The notes under the pieces were generated by a model that saw nothing but the letters and a program-made list of their open reading frames with translations, was not told where the DNA came from and did not search any database. From Pleodorina starrii (lineage: Eukaryota > Chlorophyta > Chlorophyceae > Chlamydomonadales > Volvocaceae), in NCBI GenBank assembly GCA_030267565.1, contig BRXU01000026.1, positions 248,001 to 312,000 of the forward strand: a DNA stretch of 64,000 bases. The letters run 5' to 3'. Positions 22,753 to 33,615 of this stretch are shown piece by piece (positions within the stretch are counted from its first letter, which is position 1; each line of letters starts with the position of its first letter). The translations under genes and the position numbers were made by a program.

Positions 22753-23444
22753 GGCCTCCCTTGCCATTTGTTTCCCTTTTTTCATTTTCACTGATTGACA
22801 TCTCTTTGCTTCCTCGCTTAGGTGCTTGTTCATGCAGGTGCCTATCCTTACGGCAAAGGTCTGACAGACAAGTGTCATTGACGAGGATGGGATTTGAAGC
22901 CACGCCCTTACGGACTAGAAGTTTCTCCCTGAATTACTCCAAGTAGTCCTGAATCTAGCGCCTTAGACCGCTCGGCCACCTCGTCTGGTGTACGGCATGT
23001 AATGAAACGCCAATAGTGACACTGCTGTTGCTGTGTACGAGTGCAGGATGCCGTGTTCTTGTTGATTGACTTGTAAACTATACTATATATATAGGATCCC
23101 AATTTACATGGGCAAGGGGCGTTGGTTGGAGGGGAGGATGGAGCGGGTGATGGTGGGAGCGGCTCCTGCTGTAGCAGCGCCTTGGCTGTCGTGTTGTGGC
23201 AGCAGTTGGGCTAGCTCCTTGCTGTGCTGGCTCTCGCGGAGCCCTTGGTGAGGGGACTCAGCACCGAGGTAGCTCGCTCTCGTGCGGGACCGTGTCTAGC
23301 CTGGGTAGAGGCTTTCCCTTGCCTCGTAGTTTTGGGTGTGCGGTGGTGCCTCCCCGAGCTGCACGCGGCGGGACAGACGGATGTAGCCGTGCACCCGCCC
23401 CTGTGCTGTGTTCCGGCCCGGTCAGGGCCCCCGCCCGGTGCTCG
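22753..23444 (+). repeat. Satellite fragment continuing after the MITEs
   Basis: It resumes at CCTCCCTTGCCATTTG, contains a tRNA-Leu-like sequence, passes the TATATATAGGATCC landmark (GGATCC at 23094) and proceeds into a second unit until GGTGCTCG at 23444, where the LINE array starts. The missing continuation of this unit (TTCTGCCTCATGG) is found 18.4 kb away at 41864. Confidence 0.85.
22879..22985 (-). pseudogene. tRNA-Leu(CAG)-like copy 0, degenerate
   Basis: Same 107-base gene as in the main array, but with a C in place of G at the loop side of the T stem (CTTCAAAT), giving a C-C mismatch, and intron substitutions. Acceptor stem and anticodon arm are intact. Confidence 0.6.
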
Positions 23445-24348
23445 TTAGAATGCAAGGATTACAAGGGGAACCGATGTTCACATCGGTTGCTAGCCGTACA
23501 TGCTAGACGGACTGTTCATCCTACCCCAGGGGCACCCACGGAGGGGTGCCGAAAGCCAAGCCTCCAAGGCCCACCAGCACCAAGCCCACACATCACGCAA
23601 AGTGGGAAAAAGCAGAAAAGAGAGCCCCAGAAGCACAGGGCCCGCAAGAGGTCTAGACGCACGAAGAACGAAACCAGACAAACAAGAGTGCGTCCTCAGG
23701 ACGCCTGCCACCGAGCCGACAGACCGGCACTAGTCGCGCCGACAAACCAGAAACGGTAGAGCAGCCACATAGCAGATCACTTCGCAACACCATGTCGCCG
23801 CCGCCGCCCCGACGAAGACAAGCACACACACGGCAAGTAAGGACAAAGCAAACGGAGGGCAGGACACAGGCGCCCGCGGAACACTCCTGCCGAAATCGTC
23901 AGGGGGAGCCGGGAGGGGAGACAGAGTCCGGAGGGCCGACAAACACAACACGGCCCGCCTGGCTGGCGAGGAAGGGGTGATCCGCCGGGACCGCCTTCCA
24001 ACCAGCCGGCGCGGTCCCAAGGGCCGCGAACGACGTGACGCGGGCCCAGAAGTCGGCAACAACCGCTGCACCAACACCGACCAACTGAGCCCAAGCAAGG
24101 GGGGCGGCGGGAGCACCCCCCCGGTACATGCGTTGACGGCCACGCTCCAGCGCCGCCAGGGCCGCCAAAGCCACAACATCCCACACGCAGGGACGGATCC
24201 CAGGGGGGGGCACCACGAGCCATAGCTGAAACCGCTGCACCACCGAGCCACCCGATGCCCCCAACACGGCGTCCAGCTCCTCGTGCAAGGTGCGGGCAAC
24301 AAAACATTCCCAAAACAGGTGCCGACGGACCCAACATCGCCCCTCCTG
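23445..24348 (-). mobile_element. LINE unit 1 (904 bases, most truncated)
   Basis: Carries the 3' UTR and the last part of the ORF2-like frame (ending near 23899). The 5' truncation lies just downstream of the zinc-knuckle Cys codons. Its 3' end abuts the satellite at GGTGCTCG. Unlike units 2 and 3 it lacks the in-frame TAA. Confidence 0.85.
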
Positions 24349-26516
24349 TTAGAATGCAAGGATTACAAGGGGAACCGATGTTCACATCGGTTGCTAGCCG
24401 TACATGCTAGACGGACTGTTCATCCTACCCCAGGGGCACCCACGGAGGGGTGCCGAAAGCCAAGCCTCCAAGGCCCACCAGCACCAGGGTGGCTATCTTA
24501 AGATATGAATATATATTCGGGAGAAATTTTGGAAATCTGAAGATACTTTTGCCGTGGAAAAAGCTGAAGGTTTAGATAATCCGGCCTCACAGGCGGGGCA
24601 TGATATCTCCCGGGGCCGTGTTTAGCCGGGAAAATCCCCTCCTAGACAGATCCTGACAGATACTCCCAGCGCTTCTGAGCCAGGAGTATCTCTGGCCGCA
24701 GATACTCAGCAAAATAAGATAGCCACCCTGACCAGCACCAAGCCCACACATCACGCAAAGTGGGAAAAAGCAGAAAAGAGAGCCCCAGAAGCACAGGGCC
24801 CGCAAGAGGCCTAGACGCACGAAGAACGAAACCAGACAAACAAGAGAGCGTCCTCAGGACGCCTGCCACCGAGCCGACAGACCGGCACTAGTCGCGCCGA
24901 CAAACCAGAAACGGTAGAGCAGCCACATAGCAGATCACTTCGCAACACCATGTCGCCGCCGCCGCCGCCGCCCCGACGAAGACAAGCACACACACGGCAA
25001 GTAAGGACAAAGCAAACGGAGGGCAGGACACAGGCGCCCACGGAACACTCCTGCCGAAATCGTCAGGGGGAGCCGGGAGGGGAGACAGAGTCCGGAGGGC
25101 CGACAAACACAACACGGCCCGCCTGGCTGGCGAGGAAGGGGTGATCCGCCGGGACCGCCTCCCAACCAGCCGGCACGGTCCCAAGGGCCGCGAACGACGT
25201 GACACGGGCCCAGAAGTCGGCAACAACCGCTGCACCAACACCGACCAACTGAGCCCGAGCAAGGGGGGCGGCGGGAGCACCCCCCCGGTACATGCGTTGA
25301 CGGCCACGCTCCAGCGCCGCCAGGGCCGCCAAAGCCACAACATCCCACACGCAGGGACGGATCCCTGGGGGGGGCACCACGAGCCAAAGCTGAAACCGCT
25401 GCACCACCGAGCCACCCGATGCCCCCAACACGGCGTCCAGCTCCTCGTGCAAGGTGCGGGCAACTTAACATTCCCAAAACAGGTGCCGACGGACCCAACA
25501 TCGCCCCTCCTGTGCAAGCGTCGCGCCACACGGGCAGCAGGCAGTGATCCCACGACCTGCATGCCCACGCAGCAGCGGGAACCCCGTGACGCCATGCACG
25601 GCCAGTCGCCAGAGCGCCTCCTTGTGGTCGTTTTCCCACCGCAGCCGCCAGAGGCGGCGCAGGGTGTCACGGAAAGCTGCAGACGACAGCGGCGGCACCG
25701 GGCCGTCATACGCGTCCGCAAGGAAATCAGCATGGTGCGCGTGGAGATCACGGTACGCCGTGGTAAGCTGCAGCTGGGTGCCACGCTTGACGGAGGTGCC
25801 CAGGACGGGCGTGGGCGGCCCGCCAGTAGGGCACCAGGCGAGCCCCTGCAGCAGCGCCGCCCAGGCCGCACGGGCAGACGGGGCAGCCACCTGGCCGGCC
25901 GCGACCTGCCGGGCCGCCGCCACCCAGCTGCCGGGGACGAGGCCCAAAAGGCCGTCCAGCTGGTCCGAGATGGACGGGCCGCTGGCATCCACCGCTGCGC
26001 CAAGCTCCCCGTAGCCCAGCACGCCCCGCAGTACCAGCTGCCGGAACTGCAAAGTACAGTGGCGAGCAATGCGGGGGGACACGCCCGCAGGCCGACCACG
26101 CGCCGCCGACAAAGCGGCGCGCGTCGGCGCGAGCGCGTCCCAGCAGCGCACAGCGACACCGAGGGTGGTGAGGCCGCGCAGTCCGAAAAGGGCCGGGAAG
26201 GTGACCTCCAGGCACACGCCGCCGGGTCCCAGGAGTGCCGGGTTGCTCCACAGCGGCGCCGAGTAGCACCAGGGGCCCGCCATGGCGTCGGGGTCCGGGA
26301 CAATGATGGGTCCGAGGTGGGCGGCCGCACCGAGCAGCCGGGCGAACACCGGGCACTCCTGTGGCGCCGGAGCCCCCAGGACGCGGCCGCCCCCAGGGGC
26401 CAGGAAGCACAAGGGGTGGGCCGCCGGGTGGCACCGGCGCAGCAGATGCAGGGCGACATCAGCCCAGGGCGGGTCGGCGGGGAGGAGGCCGGCCGCCCCT
26501 GCGGCACAGCACACTG
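24349..26516 (-). mobile_element. LINE unit 2, with MITE insertion
   Basis: A full 1.91-kb unit plus a 246-base MITE and its 8-base target duplication. The frame from 26553 stops at a TAA (complement of 25465-25467) immediately after the HLFWEC part of the zinc knuckle, so the ORF is broken. The same stop occurs in unit 3. Confidence 0.85.
24485..24730. mobile_element. hAT-type MITE
   Basis: A 246-base element with perfect 16-base terminal inverted repeats CAGGGTGGCTATCTTA, flanked by the 8-base duplication ACCAGCAC (24477-24484 and 24731-24738). The uninterrupted site is present once in the other LINE units. CAGGG ends with an 8-base duplication are typical of the hAT superfamily. It is AT-rich and non-coding, hence non-autonomous. 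Confidence 0.9.
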
Positions 26517-28430
26517 TTAGAATGCAAGGATTACAAGGGGAACCGATGTTCATATCGGTTGCTAGCCGTACATGCTAGACGGACTGTTCATCCTACCCCA
26601 GGGGCACCCACGGAGGGGTGCCGAAAGCCAAGCCTCCAAGGCCCACCAGCACCAAGCCCACACATCACGCAAAGTGGGAAAAAGCAGAAAAGAGAGCCCC
26701 AGAAGCACAGGGCCCGCAAGAGGCCTAGACGCACGAAGAACGAAACCAGACAAACAAGAGAGCGTCCTCAGGACGCCTGCCACCGAGCCGACAGACCGGC
26801 ACTAGTCGCGCCGACAAACCAGAAACGGTAGAGCAGCCACATAGCAGATCACTTCGCAACACCATGTCGCCGCCGCCGCCGCCGCCCCGACGAAGACAAG
26901 CACACACACGGCAAGTAAGGACAAAGCAAACGGAGGGCAGGACACAGGCGCCCACGGAACACTCCTGCCGAAATCGTCAGGGGGAGCCGGGAGGGGAGAC
27001 AGAGTCCGGAGGGCCGACAAACACAACACGGCCCGCCTGGCTGGCGAGGAAGGGGTGATCCGCCGGGACCGCCTCCCAACCAGCCGGCGCGGTCCCAAGG
27101 GCCGCGAACGACGCCACGCGGGCCCAGAAGTCGGCAACAACCGCGGCACCAACGCCGACCAACTGAGCCCGAGCAAGGGGGGCGGCGGGAGCACCCCCCC
27201 GGTACATGCGTTGACGGCCACGCTCCAGCGCCGCCAGGGCCGCCAAAGCCACAACATCCCACACGCAGGGACGGATCCCAGGGGGGGGCACCACGAGCCA
27301 TAGCTGAAACCGCTGCACCACCGAGCCACCCGATGCCCCCAACACGGCGTCCAGCTCCTCGTGCAAGGTGCGGGCAACTTAACATTCCCAAAACAGGTGC
27401 CGACGGACCCAACATCGCCCCTCCTGTGCAAGCGTCGCGCCACACGGGCAGCAGGCAGTGATCCCACGACCTGCATGCCCACGCAGCAGCGGGAACCCCG
27501 TGACGCCATGTACGGCCAGTCGCCAGAGCGCCTCCTTGTGGTCGTTTTCCCACCGCAGCCGCCAGAGGCGGCGCAGGGTGTCACGGAAAGCTGCAGACGA
27601 CAGCGGCGGCACCGGGCCGTCATACGCGTCCGCAAGGAAATCCGCATGGCGCGCGTGGAGATCACGGTACGCCGTGGTAAGCTGCAGCTGGGTGCCACGC
27701 TTGACGGAGGTGCCCAGGACGGGCGTGGGCGGCCCGCCAGTAGGGCACCAGGCGAGCCCCTGCAGCAGCGCCGCCCAGGCCGCACGGGCAGACGGGGCAG
27801 CCACCTGGCCGGCCGCGACCTGCCGGGCCGCCGCCACCCAGCTGCCGGGGACGAGGCCCAAAAGGCCGTCCAGCTGGTCCGAGATGGACGGGCCGCTGGC
27901 ATCCACCGCTGCGCCAAGCTCCCCGTAGCCCAGCACGCCCCGCAGTACCAGCTGCCGGAACTGCAAAGTACAGTGGCGAGCAATGCGGGGGGACACGCCC
28001 GCAGGCCGACCACGCGCCGCCGACAAAGCGGCGCGCGTCGGCGCGAGCGCGTCCCAGCAGCGCACAGCGACACCGAGGGTGGTGAGGCCGCGCAGTCCGA
28101 AAAGGGCCGGGAAGGTGACCTCCAGGCACACGCCGCCGGGTCCCAGGAGTGCCGGGTTGCTCCACAGCGGCGCCGAGTAGCACCAGGGGCCCGCCATGGC
28201 GTCGGGGTCCGGGACGATGATGGGTCCGAGGTGGGCGGCCGCACCGAGCAGCCGGGCGAACACCGGGCACTCCTGTGGCGCCGGAGCCCCCAGGACGCGG
28301 CCGCCCCCAGGGGCCAGGAAGCACAAGGGGTGGGCCGCCGGGTGGCACCGGCGCAGCAGATGCAGGGCGACATCAGCCCAGGGCGGGTCGGCGGGGAGGA
28401 GGCCGGCCGCCCCTGCGGCACAGCACACTG
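26517..28430 (-). mobile_element. LINE unit 3
   Basis: A 1914-base unit nearly identical to unit 2 without the MITE. It shares unit 2's in-frame TAA (complement of 27379-27381) and the extra CCG in the GCC repeat of the 3' UTR, so units 2 and 3 are sisters. Confidence 0.85.
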
Positions 28431-30341
28431 TTAGAATGCAAGGATTACAAGGGGAACCGATGTTCATATCGGTTGCTAGCCGTACATGCTAGACGGACTG
28501 TTCATCCTACCCCAGGGGCACCCACGGAGGGGTGCCGAAAGCCAAGCCTCCAAGGCCCACCAGCACCAAGCCCGCACATCACTCAGATTGGGAAAAAGCA
28601 AAAAAGAGAGCCCCAGAAACACAGGGCCCGCAAGAGGGCCAGACGCACGAAGAACGAAACCAGACAAACAAGAGAGCGTCCTCAGGACGCCTGCCACCGA
28701 GCCGACAGACCGGCACTAATCGCGCCGACAAACCAGAAACGTTAGAGCAGCCACACAGCAGAGCACCTCGCAACACCACGTTGCCGCCGCCGCCGCCCCG
28801 ACGAAGACAAGCACACACACGGCAAGTAAGGACAAAGCAAACAGAGGGCAGGACACAGGCGCCCGCGGAACACTCCCGCCGAAACCGTCAGGGGGAACCG
28901 GGAGGGGAGACAGAGTCCGGAGGGCCGACAAACACAACACGGCCCGCCTGGCTGGCGAGGAAGGGGTGATCCGCCGGGACCGCCTCCCAGCCAGCCGGCG
29001 CGGTCCCAAGGGCCGCGAACGACGCCACGCGGGCCCAGAAGTCGGCAACAACCGCGGCACCAACGCCGACCAACTGAGCCCGAGCAAGGGGGGCGGCGGG
29101 AGCACCCCCCCGGTACATGCGTTGACGGCCACGCTCCAGCGCCGCCAGGGCCGCCAAAGCCACAACATCCCACACGCAGGGACGGATCCCTGGGGGGGGC
29201 ACCACGAGCCAAAGCTGAAACCGCTGCACCACCGAGCCACCCGATGCCCCCAACACGGCGTCCAGCTCCTCGTGCAAGGTGCGGGCAACAAAACAGTCCC
29301 AAAACAGGTGCCGACGGACCCAACACCGACCCTCCTGTGCAAGCATCGCGCCACACGGGCAGCAGGCAGCGATCCCACGACCGGCATGCCCACGCAGCAG
29401 CGGGAACCCTGTGATGCCATGCACGGCCAGTCGCCAGAGCGCCTCCTTGTGGTCGTTTTCCCACCGCAGCCGCCAGAGGCGGCGCAGGGTGTCACGGAAA
29501 GCCGCAAACGCCAGCGGCGGCACGGGGCCGTCATACGCGTCCGCAAGGAAATCCTCATGGCGCGCGCGGAGATCACGGTACGCCGTGGCAAGCTGCATCT
29601 GGGTACCACGCTTGACGGAGGTGCCCAGGACGGGCGTGGGCGGCCCGCCAGTAGGGCACCAGGCGAGCCCCTGCAGCAGCGCCGCCCAGGCCGCACGGGC
29701 AGACGGGGCAGCCACCTGGCCGGCCGCGACCTGCCGGGCCGCCGCCACCCAGCTGCCGGGGACGAGGCCCAAAAGGCCGTCCAGCTGGTCCGAGATGGAC
29801 GGGCCGCTGGCATCCACCGCTGCGCCAAGCTCCCCGTAGCCCAGCACGCCCCGCAGTACCAGCTGCCGGAACTGCAAAGTACAGTGGCGAGCAATGCGGG
29901 GGGACACGCCCGCAGGCCGACCACGCGCCGCCGACAAAGCGGCGCGCGTCGGCGCGAGCGCGTCCCAGCAGCGCACAGCGACACCGAGGGTGGTGAGGCC
30001 GCGCAGTCCGAAAAGGGCCGGGAAGGTGACCTCCAGGCACACGCCGCCGGGTCCCAGGAGTGCCGGGTTGCTCCACAGCGGCGCCGAGTAGCACCAGGGG
30101 CCCGCCATGGCGTCGGGGTCCGGGACGATGATGGGTCCGAGGTGGGCGGCCGCACCGAGCAGCCGGGCGAACACCGGGCACTCCTGTGGCGCCGGAGCCC
30201 CCAGGACGCGGCCGCCCCCAGGGGCCAGGAAGCACAAGGGGTGGGCCGCCGGGTGGCACCGGCGCAGCAGATGCAGGGCGACATCAGCCCAGGGCGGGTC
30301 GGCGGGGAGGAGGCCGGCCGCCCCTGCGGCACAGCACACTG
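28431..30341 (-). mobile_element. LINE unit 4
   Basis: A 1911-base unit with an open ORF2-like frame (see the CDS at 28888-30378). It is nearly identical to unit 5; the two share 3' UTR variants (CACTCAGATTGGG) not seen in the other units. Confidence 0.85.
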
Positions 30342-30378
30342 TTAGAATGCAAGGATTATAAGGGGAACCGATGTTCAT
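28888..30378 (-). CDS. LINE ORF2 C-terminal fragment with RT zinc-binding domain
   Basis: A 496-residue open frame. Its first ~13 residues come from the 3' end of the next unit upstream, so the present start is accidental and the reverse transcriptase core is missing. Residues 339-362 form the zinc knuckle typical of LINE C-termini: C-x2-C (ACCPCG), then H357 and C362 in HLFWDC, preceded by RLAVHGITGFPLL. The following segment (VWDVVALAALAALERGRQ) resembles C-termini of LINE proteins in volvocine algae. It lacks RT and endonuclease, so it cannot mobilise itself. The family could be L1/Zepp-like, but this needs a full-length copy. Confidence 0.7.
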   Translation of the reverse strand: MNIGSPYNPCILTVCCAAGAAGLLPADPPWADVALHLLRRCHPAAHPLCFLAPGGGRVLGAPAPQECPVFARLLGAAAHLGPIIVPDPDAMAGPWCYSAPLWSNPALLGPGGVCLEVTFPALFGLRGLTTLGVAVRCWDALAPTRAALSAARGRPAGVSPRIARHCTLQFRQLVLRGVLGYGELGAAVDASGPSISDQLDGLLGLVPGSWVAAARQVAAGQVAAPSARAAWAALLQGLAWCPTGGPPTPVLGTSVKRGTQMQLATAYRDLRARHEDFLADAYDGPVPPLAFAAFRDTLRRLWRLRWENDHKEALWRLAVHGITGFPLLRGHAGRGIAACCPCGAMLAQEGRCWVRRHLFWDCFVARTLHEELDAVLGASGGSVVQRFQLWLVVPPPGIRPCVWDVVALAALAALERGRQRMYRGGAPAAPLARAQLVGVGAAVVADFWARVASFAALGTAPAGWEAVPADHPFLASQAGRVVFVGPPDSVSPPGSP

Positions 30379-32252
30379 ATCGGTTGCTAGCCGTACATGC
30401 TAGACGGACTGTTCATCCTACCCCAGGGGCACCCACGGAGGGGTGCCGAAAGCCAAGCCTCCAAGGCCCACCAGCACCAAGCCCGCACATCACTCAGATT
30501 GGGAAAAAGCAAAAAAGAGAGCCCCAGAAACACAGGGCCCGCAAGAGGGCCAGACGCACGAAGAACGAAACCAGACAAACAAGAGAGCGTCCTCAGGACG
30601 CCTGCCACCGAGCCGACAGACCGGCACTAATCGCGCCGACAAACCAGAAACGTTAGAGCAGCCACACAGCAGAGCACCTCGCAACACAACGTTGCCGCCG
30701 CCGCCGCCCCGACGAAGACAAGCACACACACGGCAAGTAAGGACAAAGCAAACAGAGGGCAGGACACAGGCGCCCGCGGAACACTCCCGCCGAAACCGTC
30801 AGGGGGAACCGGGAGGGGAGACAGAGTCCGGAGGGCCGACAAACACAACACGGCCCGCCTGGCTGGCGAGGAAGGGGTGATCCGCCGGGACTGCCTCCCA
30901 GCCAGCCGGCGCGGTCCCAAGGGCCGCGAACGACGCCACGCGGGCCCAGAAGTCGGCAACAACCGCGGCACCAACGCCGACCAACTGAGCCCGAGCAAGG
31001 GGGGCGGCGGGAGCACCCCCCCGGTACATGCGTTGACGGCCACGCTCCAGCGCCGCCAGGGCCGCCAAAGCCACAACATCCCACACGCAGGGACGGATCC
31101 CTGGGGGGGGCACCACGAGCCAAAGCTGAAACCGCTGCACCACCGAGCCACCCGATGCCCCCAACACGGCGTCCAGCTCCTCGTGCAAGGTGCGGGCAAC
31201 AAAACAGTCCCAAAACAGGTGCCGACGGGCCCAACACCGACCCTCCTGTGCAAGCATCGCGCCACACGGGCAGCAGGCAGCGATCCCACGACCGGCATGC
31301 CCACGCAGCAGCGGGAACCCTGTGATGCCATGCACGGCCAGTCGCCAGAGCGCCTCCTTGTGGTCGTTTTCCCACCGCAGCCGCCAGAGGCGGCGCAGGG
31401 TGTCACGGAAAGCCGCAAACGCCAGCGGCGGCACGGGGCCGTCATACGCGTCCGCAAGGAAATCCTCATGGCGCGCGCGGAGATCACGGTACGCCGTGGC
31501 AAGCTGCATCTGGGTACCACGCTTGACGGAGGTGCCCAGGACGGGCGTGGGCGGCCCGCCAGTAGGGCACCAGGCGAGCCCCTGCAGCAGCGCCGCCCAG
31601 GCCGCACGGGCAGACGGGGCAGCCACCTGGCCGGCCGCGACCTGCCGGGCCGCCGCCACCCAGCTGCCGGGGACGAGGCCCAAAAGGCCGTCCAGCTGGT
31701 CCGAGATGGACGGGCCGCTGGCATCCACCGCTGCGCCAAGCTCCCCGTAGCCCAGCACGCCCCGCAGTACCAGCTGCCGGAACTGCAAAGTACAGTGGCG
31801 AGCAATGCGGGGGGACACGCCCGCAGGCCGACCACGCGCCGCCGACAAAGCGGCGCGCGTCGGCGCGAGCGCGTCCCAGCAGCGCACAGCGACACCGAGG
31901 GTGGTGAGGCCGCGCAGTCCGAAAAGGGCCGGGAAGGTGACCTCCAGGCACACGCCGCCGGGTCCCAGGAGTGCCGGGTTGCTCCACAGCGGCGCCGAGT
32001 AGCACCAGGGGCCCGCCATGGCGTCGGGGTCCGGGACGATGATGGGTCCGAGGTGGGCGGCCGCACCGAGCAGCCGGGCGAACACCGGGCACTCCTGTGG
32101 CGCCGGAGCCCCCAGGACGCGGCCGCCCCCAGGGGCCAGGAAGCACAAGGGGTGGGCCGCCGGGTGGCACCGGCGCAGCAGATGCAGGGCGACATCAGCC
32201 CAGGGCGGGTCGGCGGGGAGGAGGCCGGCCGCCCCTGCGGCACAGCACACTG
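30342..32252 (-). mobile_element. LINE unit 5
   Basis: A 1911-base unit, sister of unit 4, with an open frame at 30799-32289. Confidence 0.85.
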
Positions 32253-32289
32253 TTAGAATGCAAGGATTACAAGGGGAACCGATGTTCAC
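30799..32289 (-). CDS. LINE ORF2 C-terminal fragment, second open copy
   Basis: A 496-residue copy of the frame at 28888-30378 with only a few substitutions (for example Ala for Val before RRHLFWDC). The same limits apply: no RT core, accidental start in the upstream unit, intact zinc knuckle. Confidence 0.7.
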   Translation of the reverse strand: MNIGSPCNPCILTVCCAAGAAGLLPADPPWADVALHLLRRCHPAAHPLCFLAPGGGRVLGAPAPQECPVFARLLGAAAHLGPIIVPDPDAMAGPWCYSAPLWSNPALLGPGGVCLEVTFPALFGLRGLTTLGVAVRCWDALAPTRAALSAARGRPAGVSPRIARHCTLQFRQLVLRGVLGYGELGAAVDASGPSISDQLDGLLGLVPGSWVAAARQVAAGQVAAPSARAAWAALLQGLAWCPTGGPPTPVLGTSVKRGTQMQLATAYRDLRARHEDFLADAYDGPVPPLAFAAFRDTLRRLWRLRWENDHKEALWRLAVHGITGFPLLRGHAGRGIAACCPCGAMLAQEGRCWARRHLFWDCFVARTLHEELDAVLGASGGSVVQRFQLWLVVPPPGIRPCVWDVVALAALAALERGRQRMYRGGAPAAPLARAQLVGVGAAVVADFWARVASFAALGTAPAGWEAVPADHPFLASQAGRVVFVGPPDSVSPPGSP

Positions 32290-33615
32290 ATCGGTTGCTA
32301 GCCGTACATGCTAGACGGACTGTTCATCCTACCCCAGGGGCACCCACGGAGGGGTGCCGAAAGCCAAGCCTCCAAGGCCCACCAGCACCAAGCCCACACA
32401 TCACGCAAAGTGGGAAAAAGCAGAAAAGAGAGCCCCAGAAGCACAGGGCCCGCAAGAGGTCTAGACGCACGAAGAACGAAACCAGACAAACAAGAGAGCG
32501 TCCTCAGGACGCCTGCCACCGAGCCGACAGACCGGCACTAGTCGCGCCGACAAACCAGAAACGTTAGAGCAGCCACACAGCAGAGCACCTCGCAACACCA
32601 CGTTGCCGCCGCCGCCGCCCCGACGAAGACAAGCACACACACGGCAAGTAAGGACAAAGCAAACAGAGGGCAGGACACAGGCGCCCGCGGAACACTCCCG
32701 CCGAAACCGTCAGGGGGAACCGGGAGGGGAGACAGAGTCCGGAGGGCCGACAAACACAACACGGCCCGCCTGGCTGGCGAGGAAGGGGTGATCCGCCGGG
32801 ACCGCCTCCCAGCCAGCCGGCGCGGTCCCAAGGGCCGCGAACGACGCCACGCGGGCCCAGAAGTCGGCAACAACCGCGGCACCAACGCCGACCAACTGAG
32901 CCCGAGCAAGGGGGGCGGCGGGAGCACCCCCCCGGTACATGCGTTGACGGCCACGCTCCAGCGCCGCCAGGGCCGCCAAAGCCACAACATCCCACACGCA
33001 GGGACGGATCCCTGGGGGGGGCACCACGAGCCAAAGCTGAAACCGCTGCACCACCGAGCCACCCGATGCCCCCAACACGGCGTCCAGCTCCTCGTGCAAG
33101 GTGCGGGCAACAAAACAGTCCCAAAACAGGTGCCGACGGGCCCAACACCGACCCTCCTGTGCAAGCATCGCGCCACACGGGCAGCAGGCAGCGATCCCAC
33201 GACCGGCATGCCCACGCAGCAGCGGGAACCCTGTGATGCCATGCACGGCCAGTCGCCAGAGCGCCTCCTTGTGGTCGTTTTCCCACCGCAGCCGCCAGAG
33301 GCGGCGCAGGGTGTCACGGAAAGCCGCCCAGGAGTGCCGGGTTGCTCCACAGCGGCGCCGAGTAGCACCAGGGGCCCGCCATGGCGTCGGGGTCCGGGAC
33401 GATGATGGGTCCGAGGTGGGCGGCCGCACCGAGCAGCCGGGCGAACACCGGGCACTCCTGTGGCGCCGGAGCCCCCAGGACGCGGCCGCCCCCAGGGGCC
33501 AGGAAGCACAAGGGGTGGGCCGCCGGGTGGCACCGGCGCAGCAGATGCAGGGCGACATCAGCCCAGGGCGGGTCGGCGGGGAGGAGGCCGGCCGCCCCTG
33601 CGGCACAGCACACTG
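32253..33615 (-). mobile_element. LINE unit 6, 1363-base deletion form
   Basis: Identical in layout to unit 5 but lacking 548 bases between GTCACGGAAAGCCGC and CCAGGAGTGCCGGG (junction near 33328). 548 is not a multiple of three, so the LINE frame is shifted and ends after 112 residues. The zinc-knuckle part survives in an unrelated 298-residue reading frame. Confidence 0.85.

Noticed and set aside
28716..30332. 538-residue minus frame and 459-residue plus frame (28966-30345) overlapping the LINE ORF, repeated in other units
   Set aside because: They are alternative frames of very GC-rich DNA where stops are rare. Only the 496-residue frame has recognisable LINE zinc-knuckle residues.
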